Source: CAZTZL01 sp964617625 (GTDB lineage Bacteria; Zhuqueibacterota; QNDG01; DSAB01). From it: a stretch of 64,000 nt of DNA. The notes beneath the pieces are model-generated. The model was not told where the DNA came from and did no database searches. It saw nothing but the letters and a program-made list of their open reading frames with translations. Position numbers and translations under genes: made by a program. Shown here in pieces: positions 55,880 through 64,000 of this stretch (within the stretch, counting starts at the first letter, position 1; each line of letters starts with the position of its first letter). The stretch covers positions 1 through 64,000 of the forward strand of contig CAZTZL010000006.1 in assembly GCA_964617625.1 (NCBI GenBank), in the 5' to 3' direction.

Positions 55880-56860
55880 ATGAAGAAACGAATTTTGAGC
55901 GGCATGCGGCCGACCGGAAAACTGCATCTGGGAAATTATGTGGGTGCCCTGGAAAACTGGATCCGTCTGCAAAACGAATACGAAAGCTACCACATGGTGG
56001 CCGACTGGCACATGCTGACTACCGATCTGGAACATACTGCGGAGATCAGAAAGAACAGCATCGAAGTGGTGATCGACTGGATCAGTGCCGGGCTCGATCC
56101 TGAAAAGAGTCCCCTTTTTATTCAATCTCATGTGAAAGAGCATGCCGAACTCCATTTGCTCTTTTCGATGATGGTAACAATTCCCCGGTTGCAGCGTAAT
56201 CCGACGATTAAGGAGCAGGCCAAAGATCTGGGGATTGAAACAAATATGTCCTATGGCCTTCTCGGTTATCCCATTCTTCAGGCGGCGGATATTCTGGTCT
56301 ATAAAGCCGATGCCGTACCTGTAGGGGAAGATCAGGCTCCGCATGTGGAAATTACGCGGGAAATCGCCCGGCGATTTAATGCTCTCTACGGAGAGGTTTT
56401 TCCGGAGCCGAAAACATTGCTCACCAAATTTGCCCGGCTGCCCGGTCTGGAAGGGCGGAAGATGAGCAAATCCCTGGATAATGCGATCTATCTTTCGGAT
56501 GCCCCAGAAGAGATTATGAGAAAAATGATGAAGGCGTACACGGACCCGAAGAAAATACGGAAAGACGATCCCGGCAATCCGGATGGATGCGTGGTTTTCG
56601 CCTATCAGGAAAAGTTTGCGCCTGAAAACATTAAACAGGTTAGAAAAGACTGTCAGGGGGGCAGACTGGGATGTGTCGCCCACAAAAAAGAATTTGCGCA
56701 AACACTGGCCGATTGGTTGAAACCGCTCAGGGAAAAACGCGCCTATTATGAATCGCATCAGGATGAGATCAAGAAAATTATTGCCGAAGGGGACGAAAAA
56801 GCCAGAAAAGTGGCTTGTGCAACGATGAATGAAGTCAGAGAGGCCATGTCATTGGGGTAA
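55880..56860 (+). CDS. trpS: tryptophanyl-tRNA synthetase
   Basis: A 326-residue class I synthetase charging tRNA-Trp. The HIGH-type motif is KLHLGNYVG (about 14-22), KMSKS is exact (about 194-198), and the DxxPVGxDQ motif is present (VPVGEDQAPHVE). A cysteine array near 230-265 (GCVVFAY, KDCQGGRLGCVAHKK) matches the Fe-S binding insert of some bacterial TrpRS, but the last Cys is His. It ends naturally (NEVREAMSLG) and overlaps the apparent start of scpA. Confidence 0.95.
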   Translation: MKKRILSGMRPTGKLHLGNYVGALENWIRLQNEYESYHMVADWHMLTTDLEHTAEIRKNSIEVVIDWISAGLDPEKSPLFIQSHVKEHAELHLLFSMMVTIPRLQRNPTIKEQAKDLGIETNMSYGLLGYPILQAADILVYKADAVPVGEDQAPHVEITREIARRFNALYGEVFPEPKTLLTKFARLPGLEGRKMSKSLDNAIYLSDAPEEIMRKMMKAYTDPKKIRKDDPGNPDGCVVFAYQEKFAPENIKQVRKDCQGGRLGCVAHKKEFAQTLADWLKPLREKRAYYESHQDEIKKIIAEGDEKARKVACATMNEVREAMSLG

Positions 56861-57609
56861 CTGTTCAGACAGAAGATCTTGAAGTAAAAGAGGGATACCG
56901 TGTCCAGCTTCCTAATTTTGAAGGCCCGCTGGATCTTCTTCTTTTTCTCATAAAAAAGGAAGAGATCAATATCTATGATATTCCTATTGCAGCCATTACC
57001 CGGCAGTATATGGAATATATCGAACTGATGCAGGAACTGGATCTTGAAATTGCCGGAGAATTCATTCTCATGGCAGCCACATTGATCCGCATCAAAGCCA
57101 AGATGCTTTTACCGAAAGAAGCTGTCGAAGAAGACGCGGAGGAAGAGGATCCCAGGGCCGAACTGGTCAGGCAGCTTTTGGAGTACAAGCGTTTCAAGGA
57201 AGTGGCTGAATCCTTTATCGAAATCGAAGAGAAGCAAAGGCGGATTTTTCCACGGGTTTATTTTAAATGGGCCAAAAAATATGAGGAAGAAGATACAGAA
57301 GAAGAAGTATTAAAAGACATTTCGATTTTCGATCTTCTGACGGCATTCAAATCCGTTTTGGAGAATATACCGAAAGAATCCCTGCACCAGGTGGGGGGAA
57401 TCGGAGTGACGATTGAAGATCAGATTACGAATGTTCTCAAACTTTTGGAGGAGAATGAGCGGCTGATTTTCAGCGATCTCATGAAAAAATATCAGGAACG
57501 TGTCACAATTGTGGTCACATTTGTCGCCATCCTGGAACTGATTCGAACACATAAAATAGTGATACAGCAAGCGTCACTGTTTGGTGAAATCTATATATGC
57601 AGGAGATAA
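56851..57609 (+). CDS. scpA: segregation and condensation protein A, apparent ATT start
   Basis: ScpA is the kleisin that bridges the SMC dimer and binds ScpB in the chromosome-condensing complex. The N-terminal signature YRVQLPNFEGPLDLLLFLI is present from about residue 17, followed by IYDIPIAAITRQYMEYIEL, the helical core with AATLIRIKAKMLLP, and a C-terminal winged-helix region. The first in-frame ATG (57010) lies past the signature and would delete the SMC-binding end. Upstream to the in-frame stop at 56830 there is no ATG, GTG or TTG. ATT at 56851, seven bases after AGAGG, is the best candidate, giving 252 residues and a 10-base overlap with trpS. Confidence 0.85.
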   Translation: MGVTVQTEDLEVKEGYRVQLPNFEGPLDLLLFLIKKEEINIYDIPIAAITRQYMEYIELMQELDLEIAGEFILMAATLIRIKAKMLLPKEAVEEDAEEEDPRAELVRQLLEYKRFKEVAESFIEIEEKQRRIFPRVYFKWAKKYEEEDTEEEVLKDISIFDLLTAFKSVLENIPKESLHQVGGIGVTIEDQITNVLKLLEENERLIFSDLMKKYQERVTIVVTFVAILELIRTHKIVIQQASLFGEIYICRR

Positions 57610-57616
57610 ACCGACT

Positions 57617-58189
57617 TTGGGGAGGGTAGATGCCGATTTTCTGAAACAGGTTATAGAAGCAATCATTTTTGCTTCTGATGAACCTATTTCTGTTAAACAG
57701 ATTAATTCTCTGGTGGAAGAGGCCACGCCTTCTCAAGTCGAAAAGATCATTCAGAATCTGAATCTGGAATATACACAGACAAACAGAGCGTTTCATATTG
57801 TCAAAATCGCCGGCGGCTACCAGCTTGTCAGCAGGGATTCGTTCTCTCCCTGGATTCAAAAGCTCTTTCAGGGAAGAAGAAAATCCAGATTATCGCAGGC
57901 TGCACTCGAAACACTTTCCGTGATTGTTTTTAAACAACCGGTTTCCAAAACCGAGGTTTCGGCGATCCGCGGTGTCAATTGCGACGGTGTCATTAAAACG
58001 CTGTTAGAAAGAAGACTGATTTCCATTTCAGGCCGGTCCGATGGGCCGGGAAGGCCCTTGATCTATAAAACGACGAACGAATTTTTACGGTATTTCGGTG
58101 TGAACGATATTTCCGATCTTCCCAGGCCGAGGGAAATGGAAGAGATTCTGAAGGAGGAGGGGAATCTCCCGGAAAGTCCAGCTGAATAG
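57617..58189 (+). CDS. scpB: segregation and condensation protein B
   Basis: ScpB dimerises and binds the ScpA linker. The tandem winged-helix domains are recognisable: LKQVIEAIIFASDEPISVKQI, then HIVKIAGGYQLVSR, and LSQAALETLSVIVFKQPVSKTEVSAIRGVNCDGVI, ending TTNEFLRYFGVNDISDLP. No ATG suits the N-terminus; TTG at 57617 (AGGAG 11 bases before) gives the usual length, while GTG at 57581 would overlap scpA and has no ribosome site. Confidence 0.9.
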   Translation: MGRVDADFLKQVIEAIIFASDEPISVKQINSLVEEATPSQVEKIIQNLNLEYTQTNRAFHIVKIAGGYQLVSRDSFSPWIQKLFQGRRKSRLSQAALETLSVIVFKQPVSKTEVSAIRGVNCDGVIKTLLERRLISISGRSDGPGRPLIYKTTNEFLRYFGVNDISDLPRPREMEEILKEEGNLPESPAE

Positions 58190-58892
58190 ATATCTTGCGC
58201 TTTGCGGAGTGGCATCCCGACGCAAGGCGGCCGAACTGATATCTCAGAAAAAAGTCCGGGTCGGTCAGGAAATTATTTCGGAACCGGGGTTTCGGATCGA
58301 TCCGGATACCGAATCTGTTTTTTTGGACGGGAAGCCGGTCAAACAGCCGGATCATTTTCGTTATGTTCTTTTAAATAAACCCAAAGATGTGCTCACAACG
58401 GTCCGGGATGACCGGAGCCGGAAAACAGTCGTCGATCTGATTCCTCTGCCGGAACGACTTTTCCCCGTGGGCCGGCTGGACTGGGACACGGAAGGCGTTC
58501 TTCTGTTGACCAACGACGGTGATCTGGCCTATCGGCTGACCCACCCGAAATATGAAATCGAAAAGGTGTATAAAGCCTGGGTTCAAGGTTCGGTCGAGGA
58601 GAAGATCTGCCAGAAGCTGAAGAAGGGTGTTTCCATCAATCCGGGTGTGGTTGTTTCCGGTGAGGCTCGAATTCTCAAAAAAGAACGAAACCGATCCAGA
58701 CTGGAAATCCGGATTCACGAGGGGAAAAAAAGGCAGATCAAGCGGATGTGTCAGGCCGTCGGACATCGCGTGATCTCTCTCGAACGGATCAACTTTGCGG
58801 GACTGATATCCAGAAGATTGAAACCGGGCGAATGGCGGGAGCTGACATCTGTCGAAGTTCAACAATTGTATAAATTGACAGGATTGGGTTGA
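58164..58892 (+). CDS. rluB: RsuA/RluB-family 23S/16S rRNA pseudouridine synthase, apparent ATC start
   Basis: An S4 RNA-binding domain (LNRYLALCGVASRRKAAEL, about 7-26) precedes the synthase domain with catalytic Asp in VGRLDWDTEGVLLLTNDG and the C-terminal HEGKKRQIKRMCQAVGH motif. The nearest canonical start, GTG at 58209, would cut off half of the S4 domain. From the in-frame stop at 58149 no ATG/GTG/TTG occurs, but ATC at 58164 sits six bases after GGAGG within AAGGAGGAGGGG (58151-58162). It would overlap scpB by 26 bases. RluB is likelier than RsuA by its neighbourhood (scpA-scpB-rluB), but specificity is not certain. Confidence 0.85.
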   Translation: MSRKVQLNRYLALCGVASRRKAAELISQKKVRVGQEIISEPGFRIDPDTESVFLDGKPVKQPDHFRYVLLNKPKDVLTTVRDDRSRKTVVDLIPLPERLFPVGRLDWDTEGVLLLTNDGDLAYRLTHPKYEIEKVYKAWVQGSVEEKICQKLKKGVSINPGVVVSGEARILKKERNRSRLEIRIHEGKKRQIKRMCQAVGHRVISLERINFAGLISRRLKPGEWRELTSVEVQQLYKLTGLG

Positions 58893-59010
58893 ATGCAAGG
58901 GGAACAGGGAATATGGAGACGGGAGACCGGATTAAAAATTGAATTGTATTCGATCTCAAAGTATGAAGGCAATTTTTAATATAAAAGGCATTGGATAAAA
59001 ATGGAAATTC

Positions 59011-59688
59011 ATGGTAGTTGTGATTGACGGGCCAGCGGCATCGGGCAAAAGCACGACGGCAAGAAAGGTCGCCGAAAAATTGGGATGGTTTTATCTCGAT
59101 ACGGGCGCCATGTACCGGGCCGTAACTGTCAAAGTTCTTAAGAATGGAATTCCGTTGGATGATTCCAAAGCGATTGCCGAAAACGCAGAAAAAATGAAAA
59201 TAAAATTAATACACGGAAAAGAAGGATTGAAAATCAGTGTAGATAATGAGGATGTGACTTCGGAGATACGCACTCCCGAAGTGGACCGGGCGGTCGGACC
59301 GGTTTGTGAAGTGGCAAAGGTCCGGGAAATTCTGGTCCGGAAGCAGCAGGAAATCGGCGCTTCAGGTCATGTCATCGCAGAGGGGCGGGACATGGGAACT
59401 GTGGTTTTTCCGAATGCGGATTTAAAGTTTTACATGATTGCTTCTGCCGAAGAGAGGGCAAAACGGCGAAAAAAAGATTTGGAGAAACAGGGTATTGAAA
59501 TTTCTCTTGAAGAAATAAAAAGTGAAATCCAGAGACGTGATGAAAGAGACAGCACGCGCTCGAACAGCCCTTTAATGCAAGCTGAGGATGCTGTCCAGAT
59601 CGATACAACGAATATGGAAATTGATGATCAGGTCAATCGGATTATTGACCAGATCAAGGGAAAGCAGGTATATTTAAAGAAGAGCTGA
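59011..59688 (+). CDS. cmk: cytidylate kinase
   Basis: A 225-residue CMP/dCMP kinase: P-loop DGPAASGKSTTARKVAEKL (about 6-24), GAMYRAVT, the CMP-specific AEGRDMGTVVFPNADLKFYM and RDERDSTRSNSPL. It converts (d)CMP to (d)CDP with ATP. It starts the cmk-ispH-rpsA set, an order also known from Firmicutes. The upstream 118 bases contain purine-rich GGAGACGGGAGACCGG with no clear function. Confidence 0.95.
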   Translation: MVVVIDGPAASGKSTTARKVAEKLGWFYLDTGAMYRAVTVKVLKNGIPLDDSKAIAENAEKMKIKLIHGKEGLKISVDNEDVTSEIRTPEVDRAVGPVCEVAKVREILVRKQQEIGASGHVIAEGRDMGTVVFPNADLKFYMIASAEERAKRRKKDLEKQGIEISLEEIKSEIQRRDERDSTRSNSPLMQAEDAVQIDTTNMEIDDQVNRIIDQIKGKQVYLKKS

Positions 59689-59718
59689 TAATCATTTGAA
59701 ACAGGAATTCAGTATAGA

Positions 59719-60660
59719 ATGATTTCAACAATCGAATCCAAAGCCAGACCTTGTCCGGGTGTTCAACACGCCATTGAAATGGTGGAAGAAGTCCTTCGCA
59801 GGGAAGAAAAACTTTATCTCGTCGGTTCAATGATTCACAACCAGCGTGAGATAGACCGGCTTTGCGAGATGGGTCTTCAGCAAATCGATCTGAATGTGCT
59901 TGATGATCCCAGAAAAAGGGATAAATACATAAACGGCCGGTTTTTGATACGCGCGCACGGAGAACCGGAAGATGTTTTGAAGCGTATCCAGGATGTGGGG
60001 TTTGATGTGCTTGATACCACTTGTTCTATTGTGCGCCATTCACAGGAACTGATCGACCAGCATATCCGTGAAGGATGGAGCATTGCCATCGTAGGACATA
60101 AAGACCATCCGGAAGTGATCGGTTTACTGGCCCGCGCAAAAGGATCGGGCGTGGTGATTTCAGATATTAATGAAGCGTCCACCATTGATCTTGATGAACG
60201 CACTTTACTTTTGGCCCAAACAACGATCGATGGCCAGTTTTTTTACGATGTGGGGCGATTATTATCCAAACGGTTGTCCAGGTTGAAAATTATCGACACG
60301 ACCTGCCGATTCCTGAAAACCCGGCAGAAGGATATTCAAACTTTTGGCAAAACAAAAGATGTCGTTATACTTATCGGAGGGAAAAAATCTTCGAACTGCC
60401 GTCTTCTTTATCAAACTTCGCTCAATGTCAATCCGCGCTCCTATAAAGTGGAAAGTCCCGATGAGATTGATCATAAGTGGTTTAAAGATGGTGAACAAAT
60501 CGGCATCACGGGAGGAGCCTCAACACCGCGGTGGCAGTTGGAAGAAATGAAAAGTTTTCTCAACAATCATCATTTTGATAAAAACCCGAAAGGGTTAATA
60601 AATAAAAAAGGAGGACGATTTTTATGTTGGATCCGGAAAAAAACGAACCGAAAAACGTAG
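59719..60660 (+). CDS. ispH: 4-hydroxy-3-methylbut-2-enyl diphosphate reductase (IspH/LytB)
   Basis: The last step of the MEP isoprenoid pathway, making IPP and DMAPP. At 313 residues it has the three iron-sulfur cysteines (Cys12 in RPCPGVQHAI, Cys near 103 in DTTCSIV, Cys near 196 in DTTCRFLKTRQ), HGEPED, HKDHPEV, AQTTIDG, GGKKSSNCR and GITGGASTPRWQLEE. Several motifs depart from E. coli (CPG for CAG, CRFLKTRQ for CxATxxRQ). Its 3' end overlaps the rpsA start by 37 bases, so the final dozen residues are read in another frame of rpsA. Confidence 0.9.
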   Translation: MISTIESKARPCPGVQHAIEMVEEVLRREEKLYLVGSMIHNQREIDRLCEMGLQQIDLNVLDDPRKRDKYINGRFLIRAHGEPEDVLKRIQDVGFDVLDTTCSIVRHSQELIDQHIREGWSIAIVGHKDHPEVIGLLARAKGSGVVISDINEASTIDLDERTLLLAQTTIDGQFFYDVGRLLSKRLSRLKIIDTTCRFLKTRQKDIQTFGKTKDVVILIGGKKSSNCRLLYQTSLNVNPRSYKVESPDEIDHKWFKDGEQIGITGGASTPRWQLEEMKSFLNNHHFDKNPKGLINKKGGRFLCWIRKKTNRKT

Positions 60661-62708
60661 AAAAGGAGGGAGAGCTGAATCAAACAACCGATCAAGAATC
60701 CATTCAGGATGAAGACACAAAACCATCAGAAATGAAAGAAACGTCTCAAGTTGGTACGGAGGAAGAACCCGGCAAATACTCTGATGAGGAATATCAGAAA
60801 TTTGTCGATCTTTATGACCGTACTTTGCGTGATATCAGTGAAGGGCAAGTCGTGGATGGAAGAATACTCGCCATTACGGATAAAGATGTTTTGGTGGATA
60901 TTGGGTTTAAATCGGAAGGGGTGGTTCCTCTTGAGGAGTTTGAGAATCCTTCTGAAGTCAAGATAGGTGACAATGTAGAGGTTTTTTTAGATACGATTGA
61001 AGATACGGACGGGCAGCTCATTCTATCCAAGAAGAAAGCAAATTTTGTACGCATCTGGGATAAAGTGCTCGATTATCATGACCGCGGCGAGACCATCGAA
61101 GGCCGATGTGTCCGCCGGATCAAAGGTGGGATCGTTGTCGATCTCATGGGCGTGGATGCGTTTCTGCCCGGTTCGCAGATTGATGTGAAACCCATTCGGG
61201 ATTTTGATGCGCTGATCGGAAAAACCTTTACTTTTAAAATCGTCAAAGTCAACAAACTTCGCAAAAATATTGTTGTTTCCCGGCGGGCCCTCTTGGAAGA
61301 GAGTATGCAGGAACAGAGAAAAGAAGTGCTGACTCAGCTGGAAAAGGGACAGGTGCGTGAAGGAACCGTGAAGAATATCACGGATTTCGGCGTGTTTGTC
61401 GATCTGGGAGGTGTGGACGGACTGCTTCACATCAATGATCTTTCGTGGGGAAGGGTCAATCATCCGTCCGAAATACTGGAACTGGATCAGAAAATTGAAG
61501 TGGTCATTCTGGATTTCAATGATGCCAAAGACCGTATTTCGCTCGGAATGAAACAGCTTCAGGATCACCCCTGGAAAGATGTTGAAGGAAAATATACGGA
61601 AGGTTCCGTTATTCAGGGACGGGTCGTCTCGATTGCGGATTACGGCGCTTTTGTCGAACTGGAAAAAGGTGTGGAAGGATTGATTCATGTTTCCGAAATG
61701 TCCTGGACCAGACATCCGATCCATCCGTCCAAGATCGTCAGTGTGGGCGATACAGTCGAAGTCAAGGTCCTCACGATTGACAAGGAACGGAAGCGTATCT
61801 CATTGGGATTGAAACAGTTGACACCCGATCCCTGGGACGGTATCGAGCAGAAGTATCTGGTGAATACCCGGGTGAAAGGTGTGGTCAGAAACATGACCAA
61901 TTTTGGTGTTTTTGTTGAATTAGAGGAGAATATTGACGGGCTCATTCACATTTCTGATCTGTCCTGGACCAAAAAGATCAAGCATCCGAGTGAAGTTGTT
62001 AAAAAAGGCGATGAGATCGAGGTGGTTGTTCTTGAAGTCAATAAAAAGGAAAGACGTCTTTCTTTGGGATACAAACAGTTGAGCGATGATCCCTGGCCCG
62101 AATTTGAAAATGCCTACAAGGTGGATACGGAAACGACCGGGAAAATTGTCCGATTCATCGAGAAGGGGTTCATCGTTGAGCTTCCTCTTGGCCTGGAAGG
62201 ATTTGTGCCCATGTCGCAGCTTGTCGAAACCTCTATGGCAAAAGTCGCGGAAAATTACAAAGAGGGTGATGAAGTCGACCTCCTCGTAATTGAATTCGAC
62301 AAGGAAAACAAGCGGGTTATTCTTTCCCGTAAAAAAGTGTTAGAAACCGGGAAAAAGGACGAGGGAGAGGCCGAAAAGGCGGAAGTTGAAAGCTACATGA
62401 AAGAGCAGAAGAGTGCGCCCACTATGGGTGAGATGGCTGGTGTCCAGCCGGAGGAAGCGGAAGGATCGTCGGATAAACCGAAAAAAGAGAAGAAGAAAAA
62501 GAAAAGCGACGATGAAAAATCCGACTCCGAGGCTGCTCAGGAAGTAAAAGAAACCGACCAGGGAATAGATGAGGCTCAAGCTCAACCGGATGCGGAGAAT
62601 TCAACTGCCGAACCGGAAGCGGAAGAAAAAGATAAAACCGAAGGTGTTGAAAATAAACCGGAGGAAGAGAACGCCGGAGCTTCGGAAAAAGAGGAGCCTT
62701 CCGCATAA
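60624..62708 (+). CDS. rpsA: 30S ribosomal protein S1 with long charged tail
   Basis: S1 binds mRNA leaders and delivers them to the 30S subunit. Six S1 (OB-fold) repeats are visible at about 72-140, 155-225, 242-313, 328-400, 415-487 and 502-572; repeats 3-5 show the classical FGVFVxLxxxxxGLxHxxDLSW pattern. The N-terminal 65 residues are acidic and the C-terminal 120 form a Lys/Glu-rich disordered tail ending EKEEPSA, longer than E. coli S1's end. GGAGG precedes the ATG. A terminator follows. Confidence 0.95.
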   Translation: MLDPEKNEPKNVEKEGELNQTTDQESIQDEDTKPSEMKETSQVGTEEEPGKYSDEEYQKFVDLYDRTLRDISEGQVVDGRILAITDKDVLVDIGFKSEGVVPLEEFENPSEVKIGDNVEVFLDTIEDTDGQLILSKKKANFVRIWDKVLDYHDRGETIEGRCVRRIKGGIVVDLMGVDAFLPGSQIDVKPIRDFDALIGKTFTFKIVKVNKLRKNIVVSRRALLEESMQEQRKEVLTQLEKGQVREGTVKNITDFGVFVDLGGVDGLLHINDLSWGRVNHPSEILELDQKIEVVILDFNDAKDRISLGMKQLQDHPWKDVEGKYTEGSVIQGRVVSIADYGAFVELEKGVEGLIHVSEMSWTRHPIHPSKIVSVGDTVEVKVLTIDKERKRISLGLKQLTPDPWDGIEQKYLVNTRVKGVVRNMTNFGVFVELEENIDGLIHISDLSWTKKIKHPSEVVKKGDEIEVVVLEVNKKERRLSLGYKQLSDDPWPEFENAYKVDTETTGKIVRFIEKGFIVELPLGLEGFVPMSQLVETSMAKVAENYKEGDEVDLLVIEFDKENKRVILSRKKVLETGKKDEGEAEKAEVESYMKEQKSAPTMGEMAGVQPEEAEGSSDKPKKEKKKKKSDDEKSDSEAAQEVKETDQGIDEAQAQPDAENSTAEPEAEEKDKTEGVENKPEEENAGASEKEEPSA

Positions 62709-62752
62709 CAGCAAGAGCACGCATGACAGTGTTTTACTTGAAGAGAGGATTT

Positions 62753-62792
62753 CAGGAGTCGGACTTTCGGGTTCGGCTCCTGTTTTGTTTTT
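62753..62792 (+). terminator. Rho-independent terminator after rpsA
   Basis: Stem CAGGAGTCG/CGGCTCCTG (one G-T pair) followed by TTTTGTTTTT. Confidence 0.85.
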
Positions 62793-62948
62793 AACTTGAA
62801 AAATTCGTAAACTTAACCTCGAAGAATCTTGATCCTTTGAAAATGTTATTTCTACTCCAAGCGGACTATTCAGATGAATTTTTCATCCCGATTCTTTTTA
62901 TCGGGAAATCCCTGCGTGGAGCGCATATTAATAAATTGATCAGGGTGA

Positions 62949-64000
62949 ATGTTTTCTGTTGCATTTAAAACCATCGGCTGCAAACTGAACCAGGCCGAGA
63001 CCGCGGTGATGGTCCGGGAATTTAAAGACCGGGGATACCGTGTCATTGCCTGGGAGGACGGCGCCGACATCTCGGTGCTCAACACCTGTACGGTCACGCA
63101 CCGGAGCGATGCGAAGTGCCGGCAGGCCGTCCGGCATGCACTGACATGCAATCCAAAAACCACAGTTATCATGACCGGGTGCTATCCCCAGACGCAGGCG
63201 GAAAAGCTGATCCGCATTCCCGGTGTGGATTACATTCTTGGAAGCCGGGAAAAACACCATCTTTTTGATTTTTTTACCGGCCCCGGAAAATTAAATCATC
63301 CAGATGCGCATGTCTCTCCTTTTTCCGGGAACGAGGAAGCAGATTGCCAAATCGAGGGGGATTATTCCGGCCAGACCCGGGCCTTCCTTAAAATCCAGGA
63401 CGGCTGCAACCGCCGGTGCACCTACTGCATCGTGCCGTTCGCGCGTGGGCCGAGCCGGAGCGTTCCTCAAAAATCGATTCTCCATCAAGCCGAAATGCTG
63501 GCTCAAAACGGATATCAGGAAATTGTACTGACGGGCGTGCATATCGGCGAGTACGGCAAGGATTTGAAGCCGCCTCTGCTTCTTTCCGATCTGCTGCGTT
63601 CCCTGTTGAAAATCCCGAAACCGAAGCGGATCCGCCTCAGTTCGCTGGAATCGGAAAATATTACAAAGGAGTTGTTGAAAACCGTTTCACAATCCGAACG
63701 CATCTGCCGGCATTTCCACATTCCGCTTCAAAGCGGATGCGATGCGATTCTTGCGGCCATGAACCGGCTATATTCGACACACGACTATAAGGATAAAATT
63801 GAACAGATTTTATCCGTAATCGGAGAAGTGGGTCTGGGAACCGATGTTGTGGTCGGATTTCCCGGTGAGACCGATGCGGATTTCCAAACCACCTGTGATT
63901 TTATCGAAAGTCTGCCGTTCACCTATCTTCATGTGTTTCCATTCTCCCCGAGAAAAGGCACGCCAGCCTTCTCGATGAAGAACCAGGTCGAACCGCGGGT
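62949..64000 (+). CDS. mtaB: tRNA t6A37 methylthiotransferase MtaB-like, truncated at the window end
   Basis: The open frame starts at ATG 62949 and continues past the edge (350 codons seen). N-terminal MTTase domain KTIGCKLNQAET (about 7-18) with Cys also in NTCTVTHRSDAKCR and TGCYPQ holds the auxiliary cluster; the radical SAM motif CNRRCTYC (about 151-158) follows, then TGVHIGEYG and VVGFPGETD. GCKLNQAE marks MtaB/YqeV rather than MiaB. It adds a methylthio group to t6A37 of ANN-reading tRNAs. The C-terminal TRAM region is beyond the window. Confidence 0.9.
   Translation, partial: MFSVAFKTIGCKLNQAETAVMVREFKDRGYRVIAWEDGADISVLNTCTVTHRSDAKCRQAVRHALTCNPKTTVIMTGCYPQTQAEKLIRIPGVDYILGSREKHHLFDFFTGPGKLNHPDAHVSPFSGNEEADCQIEGDYSGQTRAFLKIQDGCNRRCTYCIVPFARGPSRSVPQKSILHQAEMLAQNGYQEIVLTGVHIGEYGKDLKPPLLLSDLLRSLLKIPKPKRIRLSSLESENITKELLKTVSQSERICRHFHIPLQSGCDAILAAMNRLYSTHDYKDKIEQILSVIGEVGLGTDVVVGFPGETDADFQTTCDFIESLPFTYLHVFPFSPRKGTPAFSMKNQVEPR

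Noticed and set aside
1..64000. CRISPR array, tRNA/rRNA genes, insertion sequences or prophage
   Set aside because: No regularly spaced repeats, tRNA-like cloverleafs, transposase or integrase motifs were seen on either strand.

Overview
The window looks like a draft or metagenome-assembled contig from a Gram-negative bacterium of the FCB superphylum, closer to the Calditrichota/KSB1/Ignavibacteriota grade than to Bacteroidetes proper. Evidence: nine secreted proteins end in a type IX secretion (T9SS type A) sorting domain of the YPNPFNPxT...KM.LIK kind; there is a TonB-dependent receptor with a carboxypeptidase-like N-terminal domain, a DUF4954 protein and a DUF6057 protein; promoters look sigma70-like (TTGACA...TATATT) rather than Bacteroidetes-like. 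Two 100-N blocks mark scaffold gaps. The phylum assignment is inference.

Layout. 0.1-7.8 kb: a membrane glycosyltransferase, then a same-strand run of DRE-TIM aldolase, GNAT-like protein, DUF4954 left-handed beta-helix protein and SIS sugar-phosphate protein. 8.3-18.4 kb: a two-PAS histidine kinase, a DUF6057 membrane protein overlapping a TolB-like lipoprotein with a CxxCH motif, a triple CBM9-like T9SS cargo, and an SGNH/TPR membrane protein. 18.7-24.3 kb (minus): TPR protein, DUF1302-like outer membrane barrel, MMPL/RND exporter and LolA-like protein, an apparent envelope lipid-trafficking operon. 24.5-26.1 kb: a putative lipoprotein built from a duplicated two-domain unit.

26.1-49.6 kb (minus) is the most unusual part: a TonB-dependent receptor followed by eight tandem arylsulfotransferase (ASST)-like beta-propeller proteins, all with T9SS C-terminal domains, and between the third and second from the end a cytosolic PAPS-type sulfotransferase and a FabH-like ketosynthase. 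All eleven genes point the same way with short spacing. I read it as a candidate surface sulfo-transfer or sulfated-metabolite system; the chemistry is inference.

50.0-55.1 kb (plus): two ammonium-transport modules (amt-PII and PII-amt-porin). Each is preceded by a near-consensus sigma54 promoter and by two dyads at identical distances, a conserved nitrogen-control architecture. Both PII proteins lack the uridylylatable T-loop tyrosine. 55.3-64 kb (plus): housekeeping genes: HNH endonuclease, trpS, scpA, scpB, rluB-type pseudouridine synthase, cmk, ispH, rpsA and a truncated mtaB. In this block scpA and the pseudouridine synthase have no in-frame ATG/GTG/TTG at their natural N-termini and appear to start at ATT and ATC. 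No rRNA, tRNA, CRISPR array, transposase or phage gene was seen.
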